64,000 nucleotides of DNA, taken from assembly GCA_011319805.1 (NCBI GenBank), contig SJRY01000080.1:496001-560000 (forward strand). The letters run 5' to 3'. Under the pieces are notes generated by a model. It was not told the origin of the DNA. It saw nothing but the letters and a program-made list of their open reading frames with translations, and ran no database searches. This DNA comes from Macrocybe gigantea. Its lineage: Eukaryota; Basidiomycota; Agaricomycetes; Agaricales; Callistosporiaceae. Each line of letters starts with the position of its first letter. Position 1 is the first letter of the stretch. The position numbers and the translations under genes were made by a program. This document shows positions 16,849 through 30,200 of this stretch, one piece after another.

Positions 16849-16870
16849 ACTAGAGATTGCTTTGTTGTAC

Positions 16871-19642
16871 CTAAACTTTCATGTTTGCGATCGACTTCAC
16901 CTCATTCGCCGAGAGTTTCCAGTTGACCCCAGAAGCATTGAAAAATTCCTCCACATCCTCTTCCTGAAAGCGTGGTTCAGACTCATAAAGATAGGGCTCA
17001 TATCTGATGAAATTGAAATGACCTTGTCTAGATTTAGTAGGGTCGAAATCTGCTGCAGACGCGTGAACTTGCTTCTGACTTCGCCAGAACGAGCCTGAGT
17101 GCCTAAATATGTCATGATAGATCGTATGTCCCGATCGAACCGAATAGCTCCAAGCTAAAATACGTCAGGATAATTAAACTCAAGTCATTTTGGATTGCGC
17201 GTACCTCGGTGAATTGCAGACCAATAACGAGTTTCTCCCAGGGACGCAAAATAGCATCGAGCGCGAAGCCCAATAAAAGCGTAAATATTCTATCCCGGCA
17301 GGTGTCCTTCGAATCTGCTGTAAGTATTGTGCACAGTCCTAGAAAATTGGCGACACCTTGTAGTTATTCATGTTAATCTCCCACGCCTTGATAAAGCGCT
17401 TTTTCACCATGTCTTGATACTCGGCAGCAGAGTAATCATCGTCATCGAGCGTGTATGATACATCACGGTAGACATCGGTCATGAAACTCCTTAGTTTCGG
17501 ACGTAACAGCTGATTATACAGCTGCTCAACTCCGGCCTTTTGTAATGTTATCTCAGAAAATAAGTGAGCAAAATTGAAAGGAGAACCTTGACTGCCGAGC
17601 TGAACCTGACAGAAAAGTCTGCAAGATCGCTGAAAGAAGTTCCAATGTAACCGGATTGCGCTTCGAGGAAAAATTGATTGATGGACGAGCCGTGTCTTAT
17701 ATCCTTGATTAGGTGGTCAAGATGAGATGAAGCTATATCAAGATCATTGAGAGCAATCTAAAAGGCCGTCAATGCAGGTGTGTGAATAAGCAATGGAGAA
17801 ACTTTACGATGAACGCTGTCCGATTCTCTCTTTCGTGATGCATCGTGTTTGTTTTGTAGATGTCATCCAGACGCTTCTTCATTGCATTTAGAATGTCCTG
17901 TTCTAAGACAGCCCTCAGTCGTAGCACGGCCCATTGCACAGCGTCGACTGATCCTGTCGTCAGTAACCTGTTGATGACCGCTCTGAGTATGTAAAACACG
18001 TCGTCAGGAGTTGTACTTGTGGCTGAGGATTGTGATGTGTCGAAAGTTGACATCCGATAGGCCTAGATGATCCAAGTCGGAAAAGGAGGAGAGAAGCTAG
18101 TTGTACAATTGCTCACCTTGTCAATGCTCGCGCGGATATACCACATCTCAAGTGGAAGATAATAGGAGAATAGCAACCGGTGAAATAGCTGTTCAGTCTC
18201 CGTCACCGTAAAATCGAACTCTTCTGGTCTTTGCATATTCTCGCATATCTCCTCGGCGTCTACGTTGGGATGGCTTGCCTTTCGAGACATTAACCAAAGG
18301 CTGCAGCAGACATGACGACAGATAATACCTTCATTGACTCTACAATGAATTTCTTCAATAAACTCCACCTGCTGACCATCGCCGCGATTTCGGTTAGGTC
18401 CTTATCAATCTCCCGAGGATCTATCACACTCTCCTCCGGAAGGGTAGACGGTTGTGTGCGTTTATTATAGTGTCCAATGACGACGGGATGACAATTTGTA
18501 ATGTCGTCAAGCTAGAGAGCATGGTAAATGTTCAGTTTCCGTCCAGTAGCACAGTGAGCCATTTGCAAAACACCTTCCGTTTCATAGCCCTCTGTTCCTC
18601 CCATTCTATGACAAGTCGCTGGACGACTTTGTCACAATCTTGCAACAGCCGCCTCACTACGAACTTCATCTTCCCATTCCCATAATATTTCTCAACGACA
18701 GGCTGGTGTTGGTCGACAATCATAGCAATACTTTCGAACAGGACCGTCAACGTAGTCACATAGTAAAGGGACGATGAAACTGTATGAGGAAAATCAGTAA
18801 TGCATTTGCGGCGTGTCCCGAACACAAGAGTCACCTTTTGCCGCCGCGGGAGGCCGTACTTGGACAAGCTCACTCACAAAAGATGCATATACATCGAGTC
18901 CCTCACTTTCCCAACCGATCACAGGAAAGAGCTTAAAGAAGCGGCTCGTGGCAGCAGAATCGCGAGCGCGCGATGCTTCAAAGAAACTCTGACGAAAGAT
19001 CGCTAATAAGCGCTCCCTGGCTATCTGCAAAAACTGAACAGGCGGTGTAGGGTCATCTGAGTTAGGCTGAAAATAATAAGAGCCGGCAGAGAAGAGGAAA
19101 ATGTGCAAAAACTAACAACGGCTGTATTCGCAAACGAGCCAGATATAAGGTCATGAGGAGCTGACATGGCGCGGGCACAATGTCGGGCGGCAGATTCCCA
19201 ATCTCTATCTTGCATAGAACTCTGCAGCGCTGCCAAGGAGTTCTGCACAGCGGATCAACTACAGAAACCCCATTAAACAATGCTGAGTTCCTACTTTCAA
19301 TTCCATGACTTGTCCAACACGGTCTGCCGCTTCCCGTATACGGTTCATCCTCTCATCCAGCGAACGGACCCTGCCTCCAATTCTATCTGCAGTGCTCGCG
19401 GTGCAGGACACCTTCTCAAGTAGCACATGGGATTCCACGTCGAGCGAGTCAAAACCTGGGAGCAGAGAGTGCAAGCGACTGAGTGATTTGATGATAGACT
19501 CCTGGTCATGTAGCACGCTGATCAGTTCATCTGAGACTCGCGAATCTTCGGCTTGAAATGTTGAGAGCTGAGCGAGTATTTCAGAAAGACTTGTCAATAA
19601 TCTGGGGTCGTGGCTGGAGGAAGCTGATCCAGAGGATGGCAT
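16871..19642 (-). CDS. COG4: COG4, conserved oligomeric Golgi complex subunit 4
   Basis: COG4 is part of lobe A of the COG tether that brings retrograde vesicles to the Golgi. The ATG is at 19642. The N-terminal coiled-coil region has DQESIIKSLSRLHSLLPGFD and VRSLDERMNRIREAADRVG. The central part includes SRFFKLFPVIGWESEGLD and DCDKVVQRLVIEWEEQRAMK. The C-terminal part has AGVEQLYNQLLRPKLRSF, DDYSAAEYQDMVKKRFIKAW and GAIRF-type blocks, then RLQQISTLLNLDK. A last intron of about 60 nt joins EEDVEEFFNASGVNWKLS, and the gene ends at TAG 16873-16871. Introns are frequent throughout. I saw no frame break where I checked. It lies 54 bp downstream of the GH3 stop on the same strand. Confidence 0.92.
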
Positions 19643-19696
19643 ATGGACACCTTTCGTTTGGACTACGTTGCTAGTGTAGGTTCACGTAAACATTGC

Positions 19697-22600
19697 CTAC
19701 AATCCAGACCAATGTAGTGACTCCGACAATTTCAACGTGCACGACAACGGCAAATCTTCACAATTTCTTCCAACATGGATCACATAGTCGCCCGCCGCCG
19801 CTTCCCATGCACTTGTCTCCACATTCCAAAACGAAAACGCGTACTTGTCCAGTCGGATCTCTACTTGTGCAGTTTCCCCAGGTTTCACGTTGCGTACTTT
19901 CCCAAATCCTTTCAGTTGTAGAACAGGCACCGTGACCGCCACAACCGGGTAGGTAATATACACTTGAACAACTTCAGATCCAAGCAGTGGCCCGTCATTC
20001 CTGACTCTGATTGTTACCGTAACGGTGATTTCTTGGCCTTGTAGTCGAGCTCCCGTGGCAGACATTTCGCAAAATGAGAAAGTAGTATAAGATAAACCGA
20101 AACTGAGCCTTTTAGCTTTCATTCGGCGCACGCCTGAAGAACAGTAGGACGTACCCGAATGGAAACAACGGCGTGAGTTTTTTTGCTTGATAGTATTTAT
20201 AGCCGACGAACACGTCTTCACGGTAGCTTTGACTTAATGAGAATGCGCTACAGCGGAAGGAAGGTCCAATATACTGACTAAATTTGGTTATTTTCGCTTC
20301 GATGATTTAGATACGCGGGGATATCCTCTAATCTCCCGGGAAATGTAAGTGGCAAGCGCCCCGAAGGATTTACCTCGCCATAAATGACGTCTGCAAGTGC
20401 ATGTCCAATTTCATTGCCAGAATACCATGCTTGGACAACACTATTGACAGACTCCAGCCAGGGCATGGATACAGCAGATCCCTGTAGGCCAAACAATAAG
20501 TACAAATACGCTTGTTGCTCCAAGAACACTCACGGCTTGGATGCAGACGATAGTGTTGGGATTCGCAGACGCCACGCTGGCAATAACTTCATTCTGCCGC
20601 CCAGGCAAATCCAAAGTCGTTCTATCAAAGCCTTCGCTTTCCCACTCAGGCGAAAGACCGCCTATAAAAAGCACAGCGTCACAATCCGCCGCCATGGCAG
20701 AGGCAGCTTCGATAGCTTGATCAGGATCGATCTTTTCACAGCCACCGAAGCGCTGCTCGTATCCAATAAGATATACATAGTCGTGAGGACGGACTGACTT
20801 CACTCACAACTCCCCGCATGAGAGCAGGCTGTGATAATCCGTTACCACCCTTGTCTTCCCCATCAGTTGCAAGGGTGTTTGTGTATTCCACGAGTACTTC
20901 AACGGGAGTGTCTGCCAAAACCCTAATTGTAGCCTTCTCCTCTACGGTGCCTTGGCTTGAGATGACAATGAAGCCTTGTACTGATTTCATGCAGGTCTAG
21001 CGAACTTACCCGTAGAAGAAGTCACCAGGAGTTTGGCTGGTCCAGTTATCAATTGTGAGGTTGCCATCTATCCAGAGTTTGGCTTTGCCTGTGACAGAAA
21101 AACGATCAGCCGCTATATAAAATTCGGTGCTACGGAATTGTACTCACCAGCTACAGTCAATCCTAACTCATATGTGCACGTTTTTTCAAGCACGAGCATT
21201 CCTTTTAATCTAATGGACCAGCAAGGTGTGAGACCATCAGGTAGAAAATCATTCAGCTTGATCCGCGTATCTTGAAGAACGCATGCATGAATGGGAGCCG
21301 AGATATTACCATCCGAATCGTGATTGTAGAACGTGCATGTCCAGCCGCGTTCACCCGTAGGTGTCCATAGGCTATTTTCCAATGTAGGAAGATATTTATG
21401 TGCTGGAAGAGTTATGAGACCGATCTGACATGAGTATACAGAACCACAAACCATAACACCCGAGCTCATAAGAAATCTGTAAGCCTTCAGGTGCCGCTTC
21501 TGTTAAGCCGTCCCATGGGTTGACAACGTACGTTGCCTTCAAAGCCGCAGAGCCGCCTCCAGAAATGACATACTGACGAGCATTTGGTCCAATGACGGCG
21601 AGACGCTTGATTCTGTTGGTCGAGAGCGGAAGGAGTTGATTTCGATTTTTCAGGAGGACCATACCATCTGCTGCCAATCTTCGACAAAACTGACGTGTAT
21701 CTGCTGAATCACGACTTTGCTCTAGTCCATCCCCGTACACGATGTCGGGATTTCTTTGGGCCTGCTTCTGCACGAATTTGAGCAGGTTTGCCACTCTATC
21801 ATCAATTGTCCTCATAGACAGCTTCCCTGCCGAAAGGCAGTGACGGACCAAAGTAGGTGAGCGCCAACGTGGGGGCCCAGGCATTTCGAGATCCAGTCCC
21901 GCATTCAGCGGTTGATCAGTACCATAGGTACCATACCTATATAACTTGGAATTAGGTCACCTGCCTTGAATTAATTTGTTTTTGTCTTTCTAACCAGTCG
22001 CTGATGACAATTCCTTCAAAGCTCCATTCGCCTCTCAGTATGCCTTTAATGAGAACCGCATTCTCGGAGCAATGCACTCCTTTCACGCGGCCATAGCTGA
22101 GTAAGAGGTATGACATGGTTTTGCCTCCAAGTAGGAATGCGCCTTACGAGGTCATATACGCTCCAGGTTTCGCATGTTTCTGTGCAAGCATGAACCTGGG
22201 TGGAGCATTGCAGAACTGAACGCGATGAGAAGAAGGATGTTATTACGGTAGAAGATAAATTTCTCGTAGCGCCCTATCAGACATGACTGATTCCGCAGAG
22301 GTTCGGTGGTCTTCTTGATCATTTCCTACAAAATGCTTGATGGCTTCGTGGATGCAATGACATACTCAGCAAAGGACATTACAAGCGAAAGACTCACCTG
22401 CGGAGACACCCTGTGATTGAAGTCCCTTGATATAAGATGAGGCGAGCATCCCTAATTCGATGAGAGGATTGAGGGCTAATGACGTCTCAGGAACTCACCA
22501 GAAAGGAATGGATCCTCAGAAAAGGACTCGAAGGAACGCCCTCCGAGAGGAGACCGTTGAATGTTGCAAGTCGGGGCCAGAAGTAGTACCGCCGATTTCA

Positions 22601-22987
22601 GTTTCGCTTCCTCTCCCATAAATTTGCCCACTTGGAAAAGTAGCTCTTCGTCGAATGTCGAAGCAAGCGAGGTCGCGCACTTAGCACGAAAAGGTTGTAT
22701 AGCGAAAACATGGCGCAACCTGAGGAATGACTTACCGGAATGCACTGAGCAGGTGTAGAGACAAAATGGGATGATCCACGGACGCCCTAGTGAACTTATA
22801 AGTACCATCAAGATCGCGGCCAAATAATAGCTACATTAGGGCCATCGCTCATTCGAACGGAAGGAATCTGGAGACGCTCAATTGCGGTTGTATTCCACCA
22901 ATTTGGTGCGCCAAGTAGCAATATCTTCTCTTCGAGAGTTAGCTGGCGGACAATGTCAGGGACATAAGAATGGGAGAACGATGTCAT
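19697..22987 (-). CDS. Glycoside hydrolase family 3 beta-glucosidase with PA14 domain
   Basis: This enzyme splits beta-glucosides from the non-reducing end. The ATG at 22987 opens [20 protein letters not shown] with no signal peptide, so the enzyme is probably intracellular. The GH3 N-domain shows [15 protein letters not shown] after splicing, [19 protein letters not shown] and the nucleophile region GIVISDWYGTYGT (Asp after Ser), then [13 protein letters not shown]. The second domain has [20 protein letters not shown] and VIGPNA. A PA14 insert follows ([13 protein letters not shown] through [13 protein letters not shown]), then [21 protein letters not shown], and a C-terminal fibronectin III-like domain ([12 protein letters not shown]). 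Many short introns are needed. The length and order match PA14-type fungal GH3 enzymes. The stop is at 19699-19697. Confidence 0.92.
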
Positions 22988-23188
22988 GGTGGATCAATGC
23001 GTCGTCTTCCATTGAAGGCTTGTATAAGTAGTGGCTGAGACTGTGGTCATGATGCGGTAGAATGACTGGGTCAGTTGTCCGAGGTTTATCCGTCACTCTA
23101 TGATACTTGATTGCTTGGCTCCTTTTCCGGAATTCGTGGGATTCAACCTGAACTCCGCCGCTACATCATCAAGTGATTTTCATCCAGG
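22988..23188. promoter_or_regulatory. Shared upstream region of the GH3 gene and the UPF0538 gene
   Basis: 201 bp lie between two divergent start codons, so the interval must carry both promoters. I could not identify a specific factor site. Confidence 0.4.
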
Positions 23189-23926
23189 ATGTCGAGCAAT
23201 TCCGAGGATTTGACGAGCCATGCACAATCTAAGACTTCGGCAACTCTCACTGTGCGGATCATCAAGTCTTTTGAATACCGCACTGAGCGTAGCCTGGTTC
23301 TTCACGACGTGGATTTGACAAAAGTGACCGTTCGACAGCTGAAAGGCATCGCTCGTCAAGGTAAGGTACCTGTTCCTCGCCTGGGCGGGTCCTCAAGGAG
23401 CATTCAAAAGCGGTTTTGGAGCAACCGGGGTGGAAAGCATATCGAAGCGTTCCGCTAGGTGAGTCAAAAGTGACATAGCTTGACTAAAGCTTATTCACCG
23501 CAGATACACTGAAACTTTACACTAAAGCTCATGGAGCTAAGGTAGGCTGACGAGAAATTCAACGAAAGCCCATCTCACAATTCCCATGATGACAGACAAC
23601 GAATCTTATAATAAACCTCGATCACGATGATTGGGTCCTCGACAAGGATGATGAAACTTTAGAATCATATGGAATTGGTGAGCAATTTTCATTGCATAAC
23701 TTAGCTGGGGTGTATATCTCATTCATACCTTTATGCCTTCGCAGAAAACGAAACGGAACTCAGCTTCTTCAACAGGCAAGCGTACGGTGTCTTTAAGGAA
23801 AATCCATCAGTTAAGCGTTTGTTCTATGTTCCTGATTCACCGTTTCACAATCAAGAACAATATACAGACTTGCTGGGATTACTGAACCATTACCACGACC
23901 ATTACTCAGTGTGTAACAATGGGTGA
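23189..23926 (+). CDS. UPF0538 family protein with C-terminal extension
   Basis: This is a small conserved eukaryotic protein of unknown function (human C2orf76 family). The conserved blocks are present in order: TLTVRIIKSFEYRTERSLVL, then HDVDLT, VLEQPGWKAYRSVPLDTLKL, YTKAHGAKTTNLIINLDHDD, WVLDKDDETLESYGIENETE and FFNRQAYGVFKENPS. Introns 23361-23410, 23459-23503, 23542-23595 and 23678-23744 leave 522 nt, an exact multiple of three (173 residues). The acceptor at 23410 is the one that keeps the conserved frame. Homologues usually stop soon after the NP motif, but this one runs on for about 40 residues (FYVPDSPFHNQEQYTDLLGL and on). That tail could be a real extension or a missed final intron. 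Confidence 0.82.
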
Positions 23927-24003
23927 GAGTCTGAAAATCGAGTGTAATGCAATCGATGCATAAGGCTCATGATCAGGCAAGATTATCTACGATTAATATG
24001 GAT

Positions 24004-25443
24004 TTATTGATTAGCACATTGGACGCGTGGTTCACCCCCGTCTTCATCCATAGGTTCCTCTTGTAGACCAGCCTTAGTTCGGGTATCGACGTCATCTAAA
24101 TTGACTTCTTCGATAAGGATGTTCTTGTCGAATATTGGAATAGGATCACGCGGTGGTAGGGCTCGTTCGAGAAGGGGGATAGAATCCGGCGGTATCGAGT
24201 CTGGGAATCGCACTTGCAGTTGCACATAGAGGTCACCAGGTTCATGGTGCCGCTGTGACGGCATACCCTGACCATGGATGACTTTGATTTCACCTGTTAC
24301 TACGTCTGAGACACAGGTTCGAATTGCGGAGAGAAAACGACAGACCATTTTTAATAACCTCGCCCGGTTCAAGCGTCACCCTTAGCGCACGATCATCGAG
24401 ATGCTTGATGAAGAACTGCCCCCCGCAAGCGCCGTCAAGATGTCTATTTCAACATCGGTATACAAATCATTCTCCCGGCGTTTGAATCGTTCGTGTGGTT
24501 TCTCTTCAATAACGATAACGACATCTCCGCTTTCGGCATTTGGCGATTGATCGCTCTCGCCTCGGAAATTAATAGTGTGACCGCCCTTCATGCCCTTGTC
24601 GATGTGAACTTCGAGCACTTTTTTCTCCGGAGTAACCTTTTTCCCTTTGCAATTTGAGCACCTGTCCTTGGGGTTGATCACTTCACCGGAACCTGAGCAT
24701 TCATCGCAAGGGGATTGGATCTGTTGGATCATCGGCCCCATTTGCCGCAATGTAACTTTAATGCCGCGACCACCACATGTCGGGCATGACCGAACAGCTC
24801 CGTCCTTGCCGCCCTTGCCTTTGCATTTCGAACAGATAACGTTCCGCGTAAGTGCCAGCTTGGTAGTTTTGCCCTTGTACAGATCTTCCAGCGTGACGTG
24901 CACTCTATGAACAAGGTCCTTTGTTCGTCTGGGGGCCCGTGATCCGCCGCCAAACATCCCACCTCCAAAGAGTTGACTAAACAAATCCTAGAGCGTTTCG
25001 TCACACGGAGTCAAGGGCGAGATATTTCTCACCGTGCTCACCTGCGGGTCCATTCCGCCCATACCACCCTGTTCGGAAAGCCCTGCCTCCCCGCGTGCGT
25101 CGTATATGCTGCGTTTTTCGGGATCTGAGAGAACTTCATAGCTGGAAAGGGATTAGTCTGAAGGAAGATGCCTTAGAAAATTTGAATCGTACGCGTGGGT
25201 GACCTCCTTGAAAAGTTCTGGATCGCCGCCTTTGTCTGGATGGAGTCTAAGAGCTCTGAAAGTCGTGATCAGTAGTACAGAAAGGTAGACTTGACGTAGG
25301 CGTGCTTTTTACGGTATGCCTTTTTGAGGTCAGAGTCGGACGCTGTAGGAGCGACGTCCAGCAAGTCGTAGTATTTCCTGACGAAGCAAATCAGCCCAGA
25401 ATAAGGAAAAAAATCAGGAATACACTCACGTTTCGCGGACCAT
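24004..25443 (-). CDS. YDJ1: YDJ1-type class A DnaJ (Hsp40) chaperone, one frame break
   Basis: This is a cytosolic Hsp40 that stimulates Hsp70. The ATG at 25443 begins MVRETKYYDLLDVAP. The J domain has the HPDKGGDP motif, a Gly/Phe segment follows (LFGGGMFGGGSR), then four CxxCxGxG-type zinc repeats (CSKCKGKGG, CPTCGGRG, CDECSGSG, CSNCKGKK). The substrate-binding domain includes the HGQGMP motif. The protein ends in the CaaX box CANQ, as expected for farnesylated Ydj1 homologues (CASQ in yeast). In the C6 run 24419-24424 one base is missing: DILTALAGG must continue as QFFIKHLDDRALRV in the next frame. The break is probably a sequence error. Several introns of about 50 nt interrupt the gene. 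The stop is at 24006-24004. Confidence 0.92.
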
Positions 25444-25927
25444 GACGGGAAATAGATGTGGACAGGAAGGAGTTTACGGGTGTCTTTTAGGGCCTGTGGC
25501 AAGTTGATCGTTCTACAAACATCTACGTTGTTCTACAACTTGACAAATTAGGAAACTGGCCTGATATCTTGTCACGAGCAGAAGCAGCAGTCTTTATATC
25601 TCTTACTCATCCCAGCAAATCTCTACGATAACTATGCAATAGTGCCAATCGAACGAGCTTGACAACCATCTGAACAGCGCTCAAAAAATTTTTAATCTAA
25701 ATTTTTGACCTTCTAAAAGTAAATGGAGGCCAATCGGAATTACTTCATTCGGGAAAGCTTATATAATTCCCTATAAGGTCGGTTCCCAAAACTCGACCAA
25801 AGTCTACATTTTTGTTCAGACGAAAAAATGCAAAATTTTCCGTTTTGGGTCCATTTTTGTCTGACATGCATACTACAGTAACCTTCTGGTGGTCAGTCCC
25901 ATTTGTCTGAACATTGCAGAAGCACTC
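25444..25927. other. Upstream region of YDJ1, left flank of the copia element
   Basis: 484 bp without a gene. It must include the YDJ1 promoter. A single TTCnnGAA pair (25748-25755) resembles half of a heat-shock element but is not enough to claim one. The five bases before 25928 (CACTC) are the target site of the copia insertion. Confidence 0.45.
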
Positions 25928-26146
25928 TGTTGGGAGCGCAGGCATGAGAGGGACAAGGAAAGGCCGGACGGCACAGATATGTCCATCGGTGAGTGGAGTA
26001 CATACCGATCATGTGTATAAATAAGCACCTGAGTTGGGCCTGCCCAATTTAGTCCCTCCGTGCATCTTGACTCAGATTCCTTACCTTCCTCGGAAGGGAA
26101 TCGACTGCTCTTCATATTACTCATCGTCTTCCACTGCTGGACAAAA
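25928..26146 (+). repeat. 5' LTR of the copia element
   Basis: 219 bp with a TATAAATA box at 26017-26024, the likely start region of the element RNA. The matching 3' LTR is at 30611-30829. Confidence 0.93.
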
Positions 26147-26160
26147 GGTTATGGGCCCTG
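26147..26160 (+). promoter_or_regulatory. Primer binding site of the copia element
   Basis: GGTTATGGGCCCTG lies directly after the 5' LTR. It is nearly complementary to the anticodon arm of initiator tRNA-Met, which includes CAT. This is the half-tRNA priming known from Drosophila copia, rather than priming by an intact tRNA 3' end. Confidence 0.7.
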
Positions 26161-26318
26161 GCCCTAACTGATTAAACAGCAGTCAAGTATTGCAAACATC
26201 GAGCATGCACCAGCAACAACCTAGCCTCATCAGCTATCACATCTTACTCGGCTATATCAGCCATCAGCAGTACTGACATCACTTACAAATCACGGTAACT
26301 GCCACGTCAACCCCCATC

Positions 26319-27290
26319 ATGACCAATGGCGACAGACTATCAACTACGACAATGCCAATGACAGCGACTGTGCCAGCACGGCGCCAGATTACTAAGGTTG
26401 AGGCTCGGGAGGCAAGCTCGATTACCAGGCTGTCAGAGCCACTTACAGATAAGAATTGGATGACATGGCAAGAGGATATGAGGCGAGTACTAGGTTTCTG
26501 CAAAGTCTTGCCTTATGTGGATGGATCTGTCATCTGTCCGAGCATGGAGCAAGAGCCTGATGAATATGATGCCTGGGCACACAATGATGGCTACATGCAG
26601 TGCCTCATTGCCAACAACATCACAAGCGGACAGAAGATTAATACCAACAGACTCAAAACTGCCCGTGAAATATGGCTCAGCCTCGAAAACATCAACGAAT
26701 CGAAGGGCAATCAATACGCAAATGCTCTACAGCAATCACTATTTGCCATGCAGGCAAAGAATGGTAATAATGTCATTGACCATCTCAACAAGCTGAAGGA
26801 GAACTGGGAGTGCTTGTGCATGGTCGAAGAAGATGAGTTTCACATTACCGACACCCAATTCAAGACCATTATACAATCCTCCTTACCAGCCTCCTGGGAT
26901 AACTTCACTGACCCCTACATCCATCAACGAAAGGGTTCACAGGCCAATGATGAATGAAGCCATGTCCGCTTCCAGGAGTTTATAGGTATACTCAAGGAGG
27001 AATACCTCCGTCAAAAGGACTAATAAGAGGACAGTGCACACATCACATTTCAGGCTGCGGCATCGATGTCTACATCGGACCAATGAGGTAAAGGCCACAG
27101 TGCTAACCCCTTGCAGGATACCTGTCGCAATTGTGGTCTTTAGAGCCATCATACCCAAGACTGCAAGTGGCTCAGCCAAGTCCATTGCCACAAGTGCAAT
27201 TGGTTCGGCCACATTGCCAGAGATTGCCATAACCAAGGCAAGCGAAAGCGCGACAACTGACAGGACAAATGCAAGGGGAAGAAAAAGCAA
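26319..27290 (+). pseudogene. copia gag, broken
   Basis: The first part is open for 212 codons from the ATG at 26319 and matches the copia gag (UBN2) type: PLTDKNWMTWQEDMRRVLGF, then INTNRLKTAREIWLSLENI. In-frame stops begin at 26955 and recur. Beyond them two CCHC knuckles are still readable, CRNCGL(stop)SHHTQDC and CHKCNWFGHIARDC, near 27117-27230. Confidence 0.88.
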
Positions 27291-27299
27291 AAGGAGTTG

Positions 27300-30200
27300 A
27301 CATATGAGTCAACAGAGTCTACAGCTCATATCGAAGAGATTACATGCTGCACTGTGCATGCAGAGGACAATGACACCCTCTTGTATTCTGGCAATCCTGC
27401 CATGTACAATAATGCTGTAGGCAATAACAATTCTGGTTCTGCTTATGTTTGGCTAGCTGACATGGTGACAACCTTGCATATAACTAATGACTGAGAGGCC
27501 TTCATACAATATGAAGAACTCAAAACCATGGTCACTGGTATCAGTAGAATACAAACTCGAGCAGAGGGAAAGGGTGCAATCCAACTCAAGTCTGTCATCA
27601 ATGGACACGCCCACTTTATAAAACTCGAGAATGTATTATACATCTCTGGAAAACAGAACCTACTCTCCCTAACATGCTGGGACGATGCCGGCAGACATTT
27701 TATAGGAGGAGGGGGCCAAATTTCACTTCGGATGAAAGATTGGAAGTGTATTGCAAAGGGTACAAAAATCAGAACTCAATTATATAAAATGCCATTTGAA
27801 ATCGTAAAACCCAGCTCTGCCTCGAAGAAACTATCTACACCACATGCATTCATAGCCGAGGAGCCTGCACAGAGCTGGGAAAAATGGCACCACTGTCTGG
27901 AACATATCGGATATATAATGATGCAGGAAATGCAACATTGCCAAGTCATTGATGGCTTGAACATCAACGCACGTACTGAAAAACCTGATTGTCAGCATTG
28001 TACACAAGGAAAACAGACACGCAAACCCTTTCTGAAGCTGGAAAAACAGTCAATGAAACCAGGAGAACTTATCCATACTGACTTGTAGGGACCGTACAGA
28101 ATAGCATCAATTAATGGAAACAAGTACTATATCAGCTTTGTTGATGATTCAACGAGGCACGGAATACTTACTTTCCTAAAATACAAAGATGATGCCATTC
28201 AAGCTGTCAAAAACTACCTTACATGCCTCAAGGTTCTTGGAATGCAGCCACAAGCACTTCGAGTTGATAAGGTGATGGAGTTCAATAACGACGACTTAAA
28301 GTTGTAGACAAGTGAGCAAGGCATCAAAATACAATTCATGGCACCGAACTCACTGTTACAAAATGGAGTCACTGAATGACTCAATTGAACCCTCCTTGAA
28401 CTCGCTCGTCCTATGATGGATGTGCTAAACCTTCCAACGTTCCTTTGGGAACATGCCATAGCACATGCAATGTATGTCCAAAACCGCGTGTATCATCGAC
28501 GGATAGGAGACAAAAGTCCTCTTGAGCTCTGGACAAAACACAAACCAACTATAGTGCACTTATGTGAATTCAGTTCTCTGGTGTGGATCCTAAACCAAGG
28601 CCACAAAAAAGCCCCCAAACTACAACTGAGATCGAAGCAACAGCTGTATATGGGCTGCTGCAATAGCTCCAAATCAGTTCTCTACTATAACCCAGAGACG
28701 AGAAAGGTGCTGACCTCTCAGAACTACTGTTTCCTCAACCAGATTCACTCCTGCAGTATCGCATGAGGGGGAGTGTGCTTCAGGGGGAGCTGGTGGGAGC
28801 AACATGCGAGAAGTGGATATAGAAAACAAAAATGAACCCCAACTGAAAAGGGATGAGGAAATGGAAAAACAGAAAAAAGGAAAGAAAAGAGCCCGAGAAG
28901 AAGACATACCAGATGAACAAGGCCCAAGGAAGCTCAGGGATAAGGCTTCTGTGAATTACAGGTACATAAACGATCCCTTTTCTGATGAGGAGAATAATGA
29001 GGTCCATATAACACTCGTGACAACTGCTGAAGTCATATACACTGCATATGCTGAGTCACCGATGGGCGGTGACAATCTGAAAAGCCTTGCTGAAGCAAAA
29101 CAATCACCCCTCTGGCCTGAATGGGAGGCTGCTGCAGATGCAGAGATGTGACAGCTCGAAAAGATGAGCACCTGGAAACTTGTTAATTGTCCTAAAGGGG
29201 TAAAACCAATCAGGAATAAATGGATGCTCATATCAAAGTACAATAAATTGGGCCAGCTGGTAAAACAGAAGGTGAGGCTCGTGGTGAAAGGGCAATGCCC
29301 AGGATATGATTTCCATGAAAATTCATCACCAGTCATACATTTTGAAACAATTCATGTGATTCTGGCAATGGTCCCAGGTAAAGGCTGGATAATTTAGCAA
29401 ATGGACATGAAAGGCACATATCTGAATGGATACCTAAAGGAGAAAGTGTACATGCGACAGACAGAAGGATATGATGATGGATCAGGAAGGGTCTGCCTTC
29501 TCTTGCAGATGCTTTATGGGCTGAAACAGTCTGGCCAAGAATGGAACAAAGAGCTGGACTAACAGCTCAAAGAAAAAGGGTTTGTAAACCTATATTCAGA
29601 TCCTTGCGTGTACATCCGGGGACAGGACAATGAACTGCAAATCATAACAGTCTGGGTTGATGACTTGCTCATCTTTGTGACAAACAACCCTTTGATGGTG
29701 ACAGTTAAACGTGAGCTTGGAGAATCATTCGAGGTGACCGACCTTGGAGATCCTGTGAGAATTGTCAGGATCAAAATCAGTCAAACACCCATAACTATAA
29801 CAATTTTGCAGAAACAATACATACGTTCACTCCTTTGATGGGAAGGACTCAAAGATGTTAATTCTATAACAACCCCATTGGACAAGAGCATAAAGCTCGA
29901 GCCTAATCCCAAAAGCGGTGATGATGATTGAAGCAATTTGTATGTGACATTAATCGGAAGCCTGCAGTACTTGGCTACTGCAACTCGGCCAGATATTGCA
30001 TATGCCATGAGCTGACTTGCTATATATATGGTGAACCTGACACTAGCCCATTATACTACAGCAAAAAGAATCCTCAGATATTTAAAAGGAACTCAAGATT
30101 TCAGGATCACTTACCATGCCATGAAGGACAATGGAACCTTCTATGGTTTCACCAATGCTGCGTTCACTAATGCAAATGATCGATGTTCGACCTCTGGATA

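Noticed and set aside
23361..23420. Apparent one-base loss in the UPF0538 gene
   Set aside because: The acceptor at 23410 gives RQAVLEQPGWKAYRSV in frame, and the total length is a multiple of three.
25736..25760. Heat-shock element upstream of YDJ1
   Set aside because: Only one TTCnnGAA pair at about 300 bp from the start; the third unit has the wrong spacing.
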